Positions 21,142 to 34,069 of a DNA stretch of 64,000 nucleotides are shown here, piece by piece (the first letter of the stretch is position 1; each line of letters starts with the position of its first letter). Below the pieces are notes generated by a model. The model had not been told where the DNA came from. It saw only the letters and a program-made list of their open reading frames with translations, and did not search any database. The stretch lies in contig NC_081408.1 in the NCBI RefSeq assembly GCF_030272615.1, forward strand, positions 770,687,336 through 770,751,335, given 5' to 3'. The position numbers and the translations under genes were made by a program. Origin of the DNA: Cryptomeria japonica (taxonomy: Eukaryota > Streptophyta > Pinopsida > Cupressales > Cupressaceae).

Positions 21142-21912
21142 TGTAGACACTCAAAATTGTCATGTTTAATTAAATAAATATTTTATTTATTTAATTATCT
21201 AAGCCTAATTCTTCTATTAATTAAATAAATTTTTATTTATTTAATTAATTCATTTATCCTCTTCTAGCCTTATTTCTCATTTAAATAAATACATTTATTT
21301 ATTTAAATTATCCCTTTCCTAAATTAAATAAATATTTTATTTATTTAATTGTCCTACTTCTTCTATTAATTAAATAAATCTTTATTTATTTAATTAATTC
21401 ATTATCTTTTTCTACACATGACACATGTCATTCATCTCTTAATTCCTACACTACCTACCTCTTTCATTATTTTATTATTTCCTTTACCTACCCTCTAATC
21501 CTAGCCGACCTCTCTTTTTACATCTCTCAATCTTAACCCTCCATTTCTTATTGTGTCTTCTATTTAAGGAGATGCTTCCATCATTATCAAAACCTAATGA
21601 CTGATTTTGGAGTACTTGGCTACACTACAATTCCACTTGCAACCACATTCCGTTCTTTGTTGAGCTCTTGTGCATATAAAAATCTGAGAGCAAATATATC
21701 AAGCAAGATCAATGGAGATAGGAAGAATGGAGATCAAAACCCTATTGGACATGTGATGGTATAATCTTTGTGATTTCATTTGATTTGCATTGTCTTAGGT
21801 TATCTTCATATGTTATGGTGGATCTTTGTTCATTGTTAGGCTAGGGTTTTGTGGTTGAATTCATTTAGCCTTTCAATATTGTTATTATTGTTATCCATTT
21901 TCACCATATACA
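21142..21912 (+). repeat. 3' LTR of A2 (771 bp)
   Basis: Same length as the 5' LTR and nearly identical to it. Starts TGTAGACACTC, ends CACCATATACA, and is followed by the ATAGT duplication (21913-21917). Confidence 0.92.
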
Positions 21913-21917
21913 ATAGT

Positions 21918-22442
21918 CATTTTACAGATTAAGGAGCTCACCTTGTCATCTTCAAGCATCCAAGTTTTCAATCATTAACATTATAGCACTTAGCATTTGC
22001 ATCATGCTTTAAGTTATTTTAGTTAGCTTAATTTCATATCAATTACTTAATTTTCATCTTCATTTAGCTTATTTAGTTCATTGTAATATTCAATTTGGAA
22101 TTAACATAGCTTCATCTCATCTTCATCATCTTGATCATATCTAGTTTTGCATCTTGCATCCTTAGTTTGAATCCATCATCTCACCATTCACTAGGATCTT
22201 AGTTGCATCCATTTTGATCCTATAATCGTCATTAAAATCTCGTTCTCTAGGTTGTCATCTAAGGGATCAAGTTCTCTTCCAAGTGGGGGCCACCTTGAAT
22301 CTTGAAAATCTTTAGGGATAGAGGAGCATGAGATGATTTTGAGAGTTTTTGGTTCACTAACTTGTTTTTGTGATTTATAACTCTAATGCAATGTTCCATG
22401 TGTATGTTTGAAATGTTTCCCCTCTTGTAGGGTGATACCACA
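21918..22442 (+). repeat. 3' LTR of element B, right segment
   Basis: Sequence resuming after the ATAGT duplication continues the B LTR. It is rich in CATC/TTAGCTT words like the second half of LTR C (60880-61060). I place its end at CA 22442 (GGGTGATACCACA) by analogy with LTR C and the solo LTR, which end shortly after a GTAG/GCAGG word. No flanking duplication can be checked, because the B 5' end is off the window. Confidence 0.5.
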
Positions 22443-23286
22443 TTTATGGCATACACTATACACAAGGACTACTTCAAACCATACGAAGACCATTTTATTG
22501 TACAAGTCAAACTTTCCTTTCCCTTTACAAAACTATCAATCTATTATATTGAAATTTCTCTTTCAATATACCATATAAAAATTTATTTGGCATACATTTG
22601 ATCTACTTCAAAATAACTAGCAACATCAACCAAAAAAAGTTAGGAATCTAATAGAGGTTATTATAGTTGTAGAGAAAAAACATCTCACTAAAACAAACTC
22701 CCTCTTTTTGGGAGTATGTATGTTTATCATTATTCTTGCCTTCTATTCCAACATATCATTTGCTTTGGATTCCTTTAATACCAACTTTTCAAATAATGAG
22801 TTTTCTTTTCTAGAGAAAAGCCACAAGATCCTACATTTCGCATACATCCAAATTTATCATCACTTGGTGCATGGTTTCCATCAAAGATTCGCACTCTTCT
22901 TAAGAAATTGTTTTCTTGATAGATCTAGGTTCATCATTAGTAAAAGATTAAAAAATAATACATAATGAAAATCTAGAAGGCTATACCCATGTTTTGAATT
23001 TCATTGTCTTGTGGACTTCGTGAATGATTGAATTAGATATTTTACTTGTTCTTTGCATGTTTATTTGTTAGAAAATAATATTTATTTGCACATTTTTTAC
23101 TAGGTCTCAAACAAACATTCATAATTTCTTGATATAAGGTATATTTACTTTATAATATGAAAAAGCTTTGAACATATTTTAAAGATATTTAATTATTTAA
23201 CAAATCAATATATATTTATGTTTTCCATCATTATAAATTTTGTCTTTATATTATGTGTTTTAATATTATTTAGTTTTATTTTGATG
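22443..23286. other. AT-rich DNA without a recognised gene
   Basis: An 85-codon open stretch (22708-22965) has no recognisable motif. The rest is AT-rich with frequent stops in all frames. Confidence 0.5.
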
Positions 23287-23661
23287 TGTTTCAAAATACT
23301 TTGATGGGTGCGAAAGCCCATTTTTTGGCATATTCCAAGGTAAGGAAAAAGGAAAGAAAAGTGATCGGTCACAAAAAGGGGGAGTTACACTTTTTAGAAC
23401 ATTCTAGGGTGGTTATACTTCTGAAGATAAAGAAGGAAAATAGGGATTACAAACAATAGTTCAACAGTGTAGATTGTGTCTCCAACTTGCAAATTTTTTG
23501 TAATTAGGAAGCCCATATGGTTGTAGTTTGCAATTTTCTGAATATTGTGATTTCATTTCATTGAGATAATATAATGCAAGTGTTTTTCGTTCTTGTATTT
23601 TATTGTTTATTTATGTGGTTGTTATGTGTCTGAGTTTGTAAGTGGATTACCCTTCATCGAG
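23287..23661 (+). repeat. Partial LTR of chromodomain Ty3 element D, 5' copy
   Basis: The block TTGATGGGTGCGAAAGCCCA ... AAAAAGGGGGAGTTACACTT ... GATAAAGAAGG is homologous to 31360-31540. It ends next to a primer-site-like sequence at 23662. Only the 3' part of the LTR is recognisable; its upstream half does not match 30939-31360. Confidence 0.6.
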
Positions 23662-23673
23662 TGGTTTTAGAGC
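23662..23673 (+). other. Primer-binding site relic of element D (initiator-Met type)
   Basis: TGGTTTTAGAGC followed by AAGAGTTC resembles the TGGTATCAGAGC site complementary to initiator tRNA-Met, used by most chromodomain Ty3 elements. Three positions are changed. Confidence 0.5.
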
Positions 23674-26600
23674 AAGAGTTCTTGAGTGTGTAAATCGCCA
23701 AACGTGAGGTAGTTTGTACCAAGATTATCGTCGTGGGTTTATGAGAAAAGTATATCAATAATATACCTATAAAAACAACCATGATAACCATCATCAAGCA
23801 AAAGTAATTCTCACATTCTCCAACATGTCACATATAGAAGAAAAGGAACATGGCAAGGTGAACCATATCAACTATTACTGAAACCTACACCAATCTCTAC
23901 ATGAACATAAGCATCAAATTCAAATGATAACAAAGACTTTGACTATTTGCCTTAGTCATACCATTTGGAATAAAAACTAGAACAAATTGAAATTCATCCA
24001 AGATAACCATACCTCAAACCAAGGTATATCAACATAGATAAAACTTCATGCCATCAACATATCATCTCTAAAATAATAACCAAGTCTTTGTATATCCAAC
24101 CTCCTATTTGAAAACAACATACTAATGCACGAATGACCACAAAAAATGCTAACTAATTTTTTTTGCATCACCATTTAAACAATCTCATGGATTTAGACAA
24201 TCCACATCTGAGTCATCCAACAACAAGAAAATGGATAGCTAATCCATAGCATAACTCATAGATTGAACTCCAATGAAACATGCAAAATCATGATTAGATC
24301 AATAATCATCAAACAAAGATATCATAGAGGATAATCAGACATATATCCAGAAACTCCCGTTGTATAAGTAACGTCAAATCTGAAAATAGATTAAAGCATA
24401 CAAGTCTATCTATAGTATTTCACATAGAGATTTGGCTAACTCCTCTATTACTTAGTGTCAAGGAAACATTCATTGGTGTGCACATCCTCCAACCAAATAT
24501 GTTGCAATACCTCTCTCATCATCAATATCCATCGCTCTCCCAAGTTCTTAACATTCAACCATGTGAATACAAACATCTAGGAAGAAGAACAAGACCAAAG
24601 AGAGATTATACAAATTGAACCGTATCCTTGTTCTACACTAACATGTACCAAGTTGTGTAATGTAAGGTCTCCATCACCAATCCCAAACTGAAAGTATATC
24701 AACATATAATACTCAATTAATTGAAACATGTTAGAAATAGATGTAAACCTTTTATATTGAAGGTAGATTAAATAAACCATCCATTCCCACAACAAAGAGA
24801 ATATTCCCAAATCCACAAACCATTTCCCCTACCTCTGAAAAATAAGTCCTCAAGACTATATCCATAGATTAAGACCAACAACAAGGAGAACACCAAAAAT
24901 ACATAAAACCATGCATCTTCTTCTTCTTCTTCTGAATAAGTCCTTGGAACTTCTATAATCAAGACCTACTCACATGAGAAAACAAGATACAAAATAAAGA
25001 ATGCATCTAATAACCAGGCAGACAATACCTCTCAGATCATTCACCTATCTAGTAGACCAAGAATGAAAACAAGATTGTAATGTGCTCACAACACCAAGCA
25101 ATAAAAGATTATAATAAATGACAATCTTGTCTCCAGGTCCATAATGGATTCACATCCATAGCAATGTGTAAGGCCTTGGTCTTTTTGTTGAAATCCTCAT
25201 CAAAGAGTAACCATCTCAACACACGATCTGAAAAAAATATGAGATCTCATAGTCTCACCCAAGTCTCTCCAGTCTCCATGAGAATCCACCAATCAATCCA
25301 AGCTACCTTCAAATTCAATCCCGCAAAATCATGAAGCTCCAAATAAATTATTAATACTTAAAACCAAAGAGAAACAACACCTCACCAAAGACTCAAGAGT
25401 CCTCCATGGCACCAAGATGTCACCATAACCATCCATCATCAAATGATATATTTGCATCACTGCCAAAGCTCTCACTAAACCATGTAACCAAACTCTCTAG
25501 GCATTGTGATAATCATCTCCTTATTGAAGATCCCCCATGATCCCAACATGATCAAATAATTGAAGCAAGAGCTCTCAAAAGGAAGAGTCAAACCACAATC
25601 TCCAAACCAAGAAGATACAATTACACATCCTTTGTCAATAGAATCTAAGATGTCAAACTTTGATTACAATTTGAAGGTAGAATTCAAGAGCTCCACATGA
25701 CACCAACATCCATTGCAAAAGATCATCCATCTTCTAATCAAATTTTGTTCATGGCTCACAATACACTACAAAAACAATAGCTTAGAACCAAAATATTGAA
25801 ACAATGAAAATATAAGACATTATGTAATTGAATAAATCTCCCACTAAAAGTGATATTGAGTTATATATGGCATCATGAACAAAATCATTAACAAAACTCC
25901 ATTAAAAGTGAACAAAGCTTCTCGTGTATCATAATATACTACTAAGATTCAAATGAACATCTATATTAGCTACTCCAAAAAAAATCCCTTTCTCATTGCA
26001 ATCAAAATACCAATGTAATAATGGTGACCAATAACAAGGCCTACCAAAAATAATCATCATCAAACAATTTACCAGATCAACACATATGTAATATCTCAAA
26101 GGATAAATATATGATCAATGCTCCAATCTCAAATAATTGAAAGATTCAACCCCACATCGATATCATGCATAATAGAGATAATTAGATATAACATGTGGAT
26201 TTCAAAGACTCAAACACTAGAATCAATGCCAGGTCTTATTTTCCAAAAAATACAAAGGAGTAACTATAGATCAATAAGAACCTTCCAAGCAACCACACAA
26301 ACTTATAATTGTGTCCATCCATAACACCCTAAATCTAGTCTTACCATAGATCTATCTACCACAAATTTTAGTTAACATATAAATCTACAAAACCACCTCA
26401 GTAAATTTTAAATCCACTTAAACATCCAACCATTCACATTATAAATGTAATTGAACACTATAAATATCATAGATACAAAAGATCATCGCAACCCAATAGG
26501 AAAGGAAAACTGTCCAAGGGCTTAAACCATATGAAACACATCACCTCCACAAATCACAAAGAGGTTAGTGGCTTATCTTCTAGTCCTTTCATGTACCCAT

Positions 26601-27239
26601 GGGCTAAAATCATGAAGCCAACATAAACACTCCATTCCGTAGTCCAAATAGCCGGTGTATCTCCATGCAACTAGGATGACAATTATACCCATCCAATATG
26701 AACACCTTTTCATTGCATATGAGCACAAGGTAAAGGGACAAAACCACCAAATAAGAGGACACACACACATTATTAAATAAGAGCACTAGGTTACCAAACC
26801 ATAACCAACTCCATGAAGAGCCATAAACATGAGCTTCAAATGCTCAACGTAGATCATAATGATAATATCCATGGTTTCCAATCTCAAAATTTTGTAAAAT
26901 AGTGTTAAATCATAGAAAATTTATTTCAAGCGCCAAAACCTTTGAACAACTTATAATTCCTTTTAAATGATTACCACAAGGTTGCTAAGCTTATAAGCTA
27001 AAAATAGAGGAATACCTAGGACTAGTTAACCATCAGCTTTTTACCAAATGTCGGGAAATAAACATGTTCATTACCAAAGATTGTGAAGATCAATCTATAT
27101 CCAATAAAATAATCAAAGGATGAGATACATGGCTTGGATAGTTGCAAAATAAAAATTTGAAACTCATGCAAATCTGAAAAATAATTTGCCTTAATTATGG
27201 AAAACCCAAGATTAGATCCTTCTTGTTTAAAAATCAGAG
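23674..27239. other. Unassigned AT-rich stretch
   Basis: About 3.6 kb between the D primer site and a copia LTR, where D gag would be expected. Translations on both strands give only short frames without recognisable gag motifs. It is rich in CATC/ACCATC/CAAAAC words. Either gag has decayed beyond recognition or other DNA was inserted. Confidence 0.5.
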
Positions 27240-28118
27240 GGTATGTCATGCTTAATCAACTTATCTTATGTGAACTTATAACACAAATAAATAATGATTA
27301 ACATCAGTATATGATAGCAACAATAAGGCATAAATAAAAAACATAATATCAACACATAACATAAGATTTACGTGGAGAAACCCTTGCAGGAAAAAAACTC
27401 CACCAAGAAGAGAGGCCAAACTTGCATTATCAATAATAAATGTGATTAGAATACAATCACTTCCATTCTACCCTTTTCCTCCATCATAATGTCACATATG
27501 CACATGTGAACAACCTCCTTATGCCTCCCACCTATCCTTTGTTCCTATAAATAAAACTACATCCAACTATTACACTCATATTCTACACCCAAAAAATGTT
27601 GAATTTATAGAAGGGAAAGAGCTCCAAAACCACCAATAAAGATGCCCAAAGAAGCCTCTTTATTCCTCACGAACACAACCTTTGGAATGCCTCCATGAAG
27701 CTCGAAAAGACATCAGTTTGGCTTCCAATAGTTTCCCTCCAACTGAGGCACCCATTCTTGCAAGATAAACATTACATTAAATGCAATAAATGACAGAACA
27801 CCAAGAGACACTTATTGCCTCTTCCATGCTCCCTCTTGGAGAAGCCCAAAGGTCACTCTTTTTTTACTTCCTTAAGTCATGTATCTTATTCTAGACGTCC
27901 ATAAGTAGAGAAAACAATATTAAAAAATTGTGTTCACAACCCACTTTTATTGTTGCTAGTGGAATCCATCACTCCTTATGAATGTATTACAAACAATTCT
28001 AAGAAATAAATATTACAAATTATTTTCGCAATACATCTTAAGTGTCTTAAGACACTTTTCAAGGATGCTGGAACAATGCCATAGGATTTACAAGGTAGAT
28101 GACACCTTAATACTAACA
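27240..28118 (-). repeat. LTR of Ty1/copia family E, minus orientation
   Basis: GATTTACGTGGAGAAACCC (27364) and the terminal segment CAAGGATGCTGGAACAATGC...TACTAACA (28060-28118) match the same landmarks of the copia LTR at 37338-38171 in the same order. The right end (LTR start on the minus strand, TGTTAGTATT) is at 28118. The left end is approximate. No copia coding sequence is attached, so it is a solo LTR or a remnant. It abuts the chromodomain-element pol fragment. Confidence 0.65.
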
Positions 28119-28129
28119 TTTACCACTAG

Positions 28130-30938
28130 TAAAAAAGATGCCAAATTAGGCAACTCATAGAATGACTCCAACAATGAATGACAAGTACAAGAGTTGTTGC
28201 ATAAGGGATTGATTTGAGAGAGTTTGAGTCCATGTATGATTCTTGCAGTACTATAACCAAAGTAGAATGGAGAATGGAGTAGAAAAGAGTTTAAGTGGAC
28301 TACAAGAGTAGGGAAGAGCTTTGATATTTTGAAGAAGAAATTTATAGAGCAACCTATTTTGGCACTTCTAGATTTTAATAAGGTATTCCAAGTAGATTGT
28401 GATGATAGTGGCTATGCCATAAGAGAAATATTGATTCAAGAAGGTAAACTCATTGCTTATTTCAATGAAAAGTTGAATGATGCCAAAAGGAAGTATTTTG
28501 TTTATGATCAAGAGTTATATGCTATAGTTTAGGCATTGAAGAAATGGAGACATTATCTTTTGCCAAAAGAGTTTGTTTTGTTTACTAATAGTCAAGCTTT
28601 ATGATATTTGAATAGTCAAGAGAATTTGAATGAAAGCCATTTAAATGGGTTGATTTTTTGCATAGTTATGTACTTTTGTTTTGAAGCATAAGAGTGGAGG
28701 GCACAACAGAGTTGTAGATGCCTTGAGTAGAAGGCACAATTTGTTGACAGAGATGTAGATCAAAGTTGTTGGGTTTGATGAAATCAGGAATTTGTATCCA
28801 AGAGATCCTGATTTTGGAGAGGCTTAGAAAGCTTGCATGGAGACTGTTGTTTTAGATAAGAAAAGGTTGGATTTTATAATCCAAGATGGGATGTTAGTTA
28901 GAGGAAGCCACTTGTGCATTCCGAGTAATATTTGTGCACCCCTAATTAAAACAATGAGAGGGGATAGAAAAGAGTTTAAATGGGCTACAAGAGAAGCGAA
29001 GAGATTTTATATCTTGAAGAAGAAAGTCACAGAGAAAACCATTTTGGCACTTCCAAAAACTGTTATTTTAGTTGGATTGTGATGATAGTGGCTATGCCAT
29101 AAGAGAAGTATCGAATCAAGAAGGTAAACACATTGCTTATTTTAGTGAAAAGATGAATGATGCCAAAAGGAAGTATTTTGTTTATGATTAGGACTTCTAT
29201 GCTATAGTTCAAGCATTGAAAAAATGGAGACACATCTTTTCTTGAAAGTGTTTGTTTCATTTATGAATAATTAAGCTTATATTATTTGAATAGTAAAGGG
29301 AAGTTGAATCAAAGGCATTTAAAATGGGTTGAGTTTTTGCAGAGTTACATTTTTTTTGAGACACACGAGTGGAAGATATAACAAAGTTGTAGATGCCCTG
29401 AGTAGAAGGCTAGATTTGTTGACAAAGATGTAGATCAAAGTTGTTGGGTTCAATGAAATCAAGAATCTATACCCAAGAGATCCTGATTTTGGAGAGGATT
29501 GGAGAGCTTGAATGGAGTCTTTTAATTTATATAGGACAAGGTGGTTGGATTTTATAATCAAAGATGGGATGTTATTTAGAGGAAGTCAATTGTGCATTCT
29601 GAAGAGTTCTCTAAGAGAGAACCTAATTAAGGAGAAGCACAGTGGAGAATTGGATAGACACTTTGGACGAGATAAGACCATAGCTCTTATTAGTGAGCAG
29701 TATTATTGGCCATAGTTGTAGCAAGATGTGAAGAAGTTTGTGCATAGTTATAGAGTATGCTATATGGAAAAAAGAACAAGTCATAACACATAGCTATATC
29801 AACCATTGCTTGGACTAAAGAGGCCATGAGAGGATATCAATATGGATTTTTTTCTTGGTTTACTAAGGACACAAAGAGGATATGATTCTATTTTTGTGGT
29901 GGTAGATAGATTCTCAAAGATGCCATATTTTACTCCTTCTAAGAAGACTAATTATGATGTTTATGTTGTAGTTATCTTTCAAAAATGTGGCGAGGCTTGA
30001 TGGTCTACGAAAGAGAATAGTTCAAGATCTAGATACCAAGTTTGTTGGATATTTCTAGAGGACATCGTGGGAGAAGTTAAAGACAAATTTGAAGTTTAGT
30101 TTTGCACATGATTTACAAACTGATGGAAAAAGGTAGTAAACAAGAGTTTGGGTAACCTATCGATATGCTTAGTAGGAGATAATCCCAAGGGATGGGACTT
30201 GATTCTACGATAGGCAAAATTTTCTTACAACAATTTTCTCAATATGAGCACTTGTGAATCACCATTCTAGATTGTATATGGAAGTAGTCTAAGAACCGAT
30301 TTAGAGTTAACGAAGATGGACAAAGGGAAAAAGAAGAGTGGTGAGGTTGAAGACTTTGCAGAGTATTCAAGAAAAACTTGCTTGAAGAGGTGAAGAAGAA
30401 CATTAGCAAGATGAATATTCAGTACAAGGTTAAGGCACATCAAAAAAGGAGGAATAAGGAGTTTTATATTGGAGATGAAGTCACGGTTCTCCTAACAAAA
30501 GAAAGGTGTCCAGTGGAACATATAATAAATTGCAAATGAAGAAGTTTGGACCATGCAAGATATTGAAGAAACATGATTTGGGAAATGATTTTGAGGTAGA
30601 GTTGTCAAGTGGACTTAACATTTCACTTGTGTTTAACATTTTAGATCTCACAGAGTATCATGAAAGAGGAATTGAAGAAGAAACCAGTTGAAGCACAATG
30701 CAATATTCCAGCAACTACTTCAACAAAGGAGATATAATAAATTTTGGATAGCCATGTGGGTAGAATCAAGAAATAGACAATATGAAGAGTACCTAGTTAA
30801 ATGGAGATGAAGGTCTATTGAAAATTCATCATGGTCATCTAAGACCGAGGTTAACCATCTTGGTTTCTTCTAACTCTTGAGATATGACGGGGTCACTTCT
30901 AAAATTGCCTCAGACGTCTAATTTAGGAGGATCCAGGG
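28130..30938 (+). pseudogene. Chromodomain Ty3 element D: pol fragment (RT start, RNase H, integrase, chromodomain)
   Basis: Many stops and shifts, but domains appear in order. A few RT N-terminal codons (28145-28290) join directly to RNase H ('LLDFNKVFQVDCDDSGYAI', then 'KRKYFVYDQELYAIV', 28350-28530), so most of RT is deleted. Next is the pre-integrase zone. The stretch from 28957 to about 29600 repeats the RNase H/pre-integrase segment of 28270-28950, an internal duplication. Integrase follows: zinc-finger relic with 'YYWP' (29640-29760), 'NMDFFLGL' with a catalytic Asp and 'VVVDRFSKM' (29836-29930), then 'FGPCKILKK' (30545-30575). A chromodomain piece 'YEEYLVKW' lies at 30781-30804. Chromodomain Ty3 integrases target silent chromatin. 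The fragment is certainly dead. Confidence 0.82.
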
Positions 30939-31545
30939 TGTAAGAGAAATCTTGCATCATCAAAAAATATTGTTTATTTTTCAATAAGGCCTAAGGTTGC
31001 TATTTTAAGTAAGTTTACATTTGTGCATGCATGAACCTAAAAACTAACCCTGAGTAGTAGAGTGGGAAAATATAATGGCTGGTGAAAGAATGATCTCAAT
31101 ATCTTGTATCATTTGAGAGATATTAATGATTCAAGGTTCAAAAATCCTCTAAATTATATTCTGCTTGAAATTTGGACCTTTCAATGATTGAACGGGGCCT
31201 TGATGAATGTCTAATCAATTGATGACATAGGAAAAGTATGGTGTAGATCACTTCAAGATCACCAATTTTTAAAAAAGGGCTCAATCAAGTTCCAAGATCC
31301 GAAGTTATGGCATCCGCAAATTTTACTGTTTTAAGAGGGGAAATATATATTTTTTAAAATACCTTGTTGGGTGCCAAAATCCATTTTTTTAGGATATTTC
31401 AAAGGCCAAGAAAAAGGAGAGAAAAGTGGTTGATCGTGAAAAAGGGGGAGTTACACTTTCCAGTACATTGTAGGGTAGTTATACTTCCCAAGATAAAGAA
31501 GGCAAAAAGGGGTTACATATGACATTTCAATAATGTAAATTATGG
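30939..31545 (+). repeat. LTR of element D between two D fragments
   Basis: It starts TGTAAGAGAAATC just after the purine-rich AGGAGGATCCAGGG that follows the chromodomain. Its second half matches 23287-23480. The end is truncated: it joins gag-like sequence at about 31546 without the PBS seen at 23662. Confidence 0.6.
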
Positions 31546-34065
31546 TTAAAGAAAGAGATAAAATTGCTCGAATGAATCAAGAGAGAGAGAGAACAATTTG
31601 GAGGAGAACAAGAAGTAAGAAACCTTGATGAAGATAGATTTTTTAGGGTCATTTCCAAAATTGGAGAGGCCAAAGATTGAGGTTTCTATATTTTCTAGAA
31701 ATCTAAATCTAGAGGAACTAATTGATTGAATCAATGACATGGAGGGTTATTTTGAGTATGAAGAAGTAGAGGATCCTAAGAAGTTCAGATTTGCAAAGAC
31801 CAAACTAAAAGGTCATGTTAATATTTGATGGGAAAAAGTCCAGTTGGACCGAAATAGAAAAGGAAAAGAGAAAAAATAGAGATGGGATTAGATGGTGGAC
31901 AAGTTGAAGAGATAGTTCGTTCTTATGGACTATGAACTTGATTTGCTGAAGAAAATACAAGGGTTGAAACAAGTGGGAAAATCTATTAAAGAGTATATAG
32001 AATAGTTCTATCGAATTTTGATCAAAACCATTCCGAGGACAACAAGGAGAAAGTTGTCCATTATGTAAATGGGTTGAAACCGAGTATTCAAGAAAAGTTG
32101 AGTCTAGTAAGTACATGTCTACCATTGAAGATGCATATCAATTTTCTTTGAGGGTAGAAGAGAAGTTGAATAAAAGGTTTGAAAGAAAGAAATGAGGTGG
32201 AGGTCATCGTGGAAAGGCTAGGGGACAATCATATGGAGGTTGAAGTGCAGATCAAATGAAGACTAAAGGTTCTATTTGTAGCCAAAATCAAAGAGGAGAT
32301 AATTATGCCTACCATCCTCGTGATTCAAATAATGGAGATCAAAGAGGAAGAGGAAGATCGAGATGAGGATGTGGAAGAGGAGACTTTTGTGGAAGCTGTT
32401 TCCAATATGGAGGACATAGAGCATATGAGTGCCCCCCACATCAAAGGAGGACAAATAGAAGACTCAAGGGTAATGTACAAGTTGCCCATGTAGATGAAGA
32501 TAATGATTCTTCACATTTTGAAGATGCCAAAAGAGGAGAGGTTCTTGTCACCAGAAGAGCCTTACTAAATGAGGAGAAAGAACCAGGTCAAAGGAAGAAT
32601 TTGTTTTGTAGAAGATGTAAATGTGAAGGTAAGGTTTGCAATGTGATTGTTGAAGGTGGTAGTAGTAACAATCTTATTTCTAAAGAAATCATGAAAAAGT
32701 TGTAGTTGGAAAGGAGGAGGCACCTACAACCTTACAAGATTTCTTGGTTGTAAAAGAGCCATAAAGCTTTGGTCAATGAACAATATCTGGTAAAGATTGA
32801 AAATTATCATGATGAGGAATTATGTGATATGTTGTTAGGAAGACCATGATAATTTCATCGGATATGGTACATAATGGACATGCAAATACATATATCTTAC
32901 CAAAGGATGGAGTTTGTCACAAGCTGAAGCCATTCAAAGAGGTAGAGGAAAAGGTATGCAATAATGCAAGAATATGCTTAGTATATGGAAGATAATTTTT
33001 AGATGGCATGAAGCATGAGTATATTTGTGTGTTTTGTTTTATTTCTCAAATCTAACAAAGTGGAAGTAGAAGACGTACCTATAAAATTTGTAGATTTGTT
33101 GGATGAGTTTCAAGATACTATATTTGATAATGTACTTGAAATTTTACCACTAGTTTGAAAGATTAGTCACCAGATGATGCACTTGATCCCTGGAGCCAAT
33201 TTGTTGAATAAGGCAACCCATAGAATGACTCTAATAGAGAATGAAGAGTTGAACAAACAAGTGGAAGAGTTGCTGCAGAATAGATCATTGATTTGAGAGA
33301 TTTTGAGTCCATGTGTTGTTTTTGTAATACTGCAACCGAAGAAGAATGTAGAATGACAGATGTTTATAGCTTCTCAAACCATCAACAAGATTAATATCAA
33401 GTATAGTTTTCTCTTGCTAAGGATAGATGACATTGTGTATTGTTTGTGTGGAGTTGAGTACTTCATGAAGATAGATTTGAAGAGTGGATATCACTAGATC
33501 TATAATAGAGAAGGAGATGAAAGGAAGACAACTTTCAAAACAAAGGAGAGCTTGAACGAGTGGCTAATCATGCCTTTTGGGCTAACTAATGCACTGAGAA
33601 CATTCATGCAACTTATGAATGAGGCACTAAAATAATTTTTGGGTAAATTTGTTATTGTTTACTTGGATGATATTCTGATTTTTAGTAAGACATTGGAGGA
33701 ACATTTAATACATATTTGTAAAGTCTTTGTGAAGCTAAGAGAAGAAAAGTTATTGATTAAGCTAAAGAAGTGTAGTTTTGTGAAGAGTTAGTGTACCTAA
33801 GATTTGTTGTTTCAGAAAATGGTCTTTGAATGGACCAAGAGAAGGTGAAGGTTATCATTGAATGACCCACCCGAAGGAGTGCAATTGAAATAAGATTTTT
33901 CATGGTTTGATTAATTTTTTTGAAAAATTATCAAGCATCCCTAAATAAAACAACGAGAGAGGGGATTAAAAAGAGTTCAAGTAGACTACAAGAGCAGCGA
34001 AGTGCTTTGACATGTTGAAGAAAGTCATGGAACAACCCGTTTTGGCACTTCCAGATTCTAACTCG
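31546..34065 (+). pseudogene. Chromodomain Ty3 element D: gag, protease and reverse transcriptase fragment
   Basis: The gag domain is recognisable across stops ('EEVEDPKKFRFAKTKLKGH', 31760-31815; 'KSIKEYIE' near 31985). A decayed zinc knuckle 'CFQYGGHRAYEC' lies at 32395-32435. Protease relic 'GGSSNNLISKEIMKKL' (32655-32705), where the usual Asp reads Glu, then 'DMLLGRP' near 32830. RT follows: 'EYFMKIDLKSGYH' (33460-33500), '[11 protein letters not shown]' (33565-33600) and the catalytic 'YLDDILIFSK' (33660-33689). The fragment ends inside the start of RNase H ('WNNPFWHF' region, 34030-34060), where a PPR relic begins. Its 3' continuation is missing. Confidence 0.8.
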
Positions 34066-34069
34066 TGAG

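Larger units (their letters stand above)
10965..21912 (+). mobile_element. Complete non-autonomous Ty3/Tat-type retrotransposon A2
   Basis: A full element of 10,948 bp is bounded by 771-bp LTRs (10965-11735, 21142-21912) and an ATAGT duplication. Order: LTR, primer site, 2.1-kb leader, gag-protease frame fused to an integrase tail (13833-17936), post-pol spacer, antisense PMD frame, minisatellite, polypurine tract, LTR. By eye the LTRs differ at only about four positions, so insertion was recent. RT, RNase H and integrase core are absent, so mobilisation must have used proteins from another element. The protease motif DGGA, the C-x2-H-x4-H-x4-C knuckle and the antisense frame favour the Tat branch of plant Ty3. 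Confidence 0.9.

Noticed and set aside
24577-24962. Two overlapping minus frames with hydrophobic residues
   Set aside because: No ATG-based gene structure, no motif, and dense stops around them; probably chance frames.
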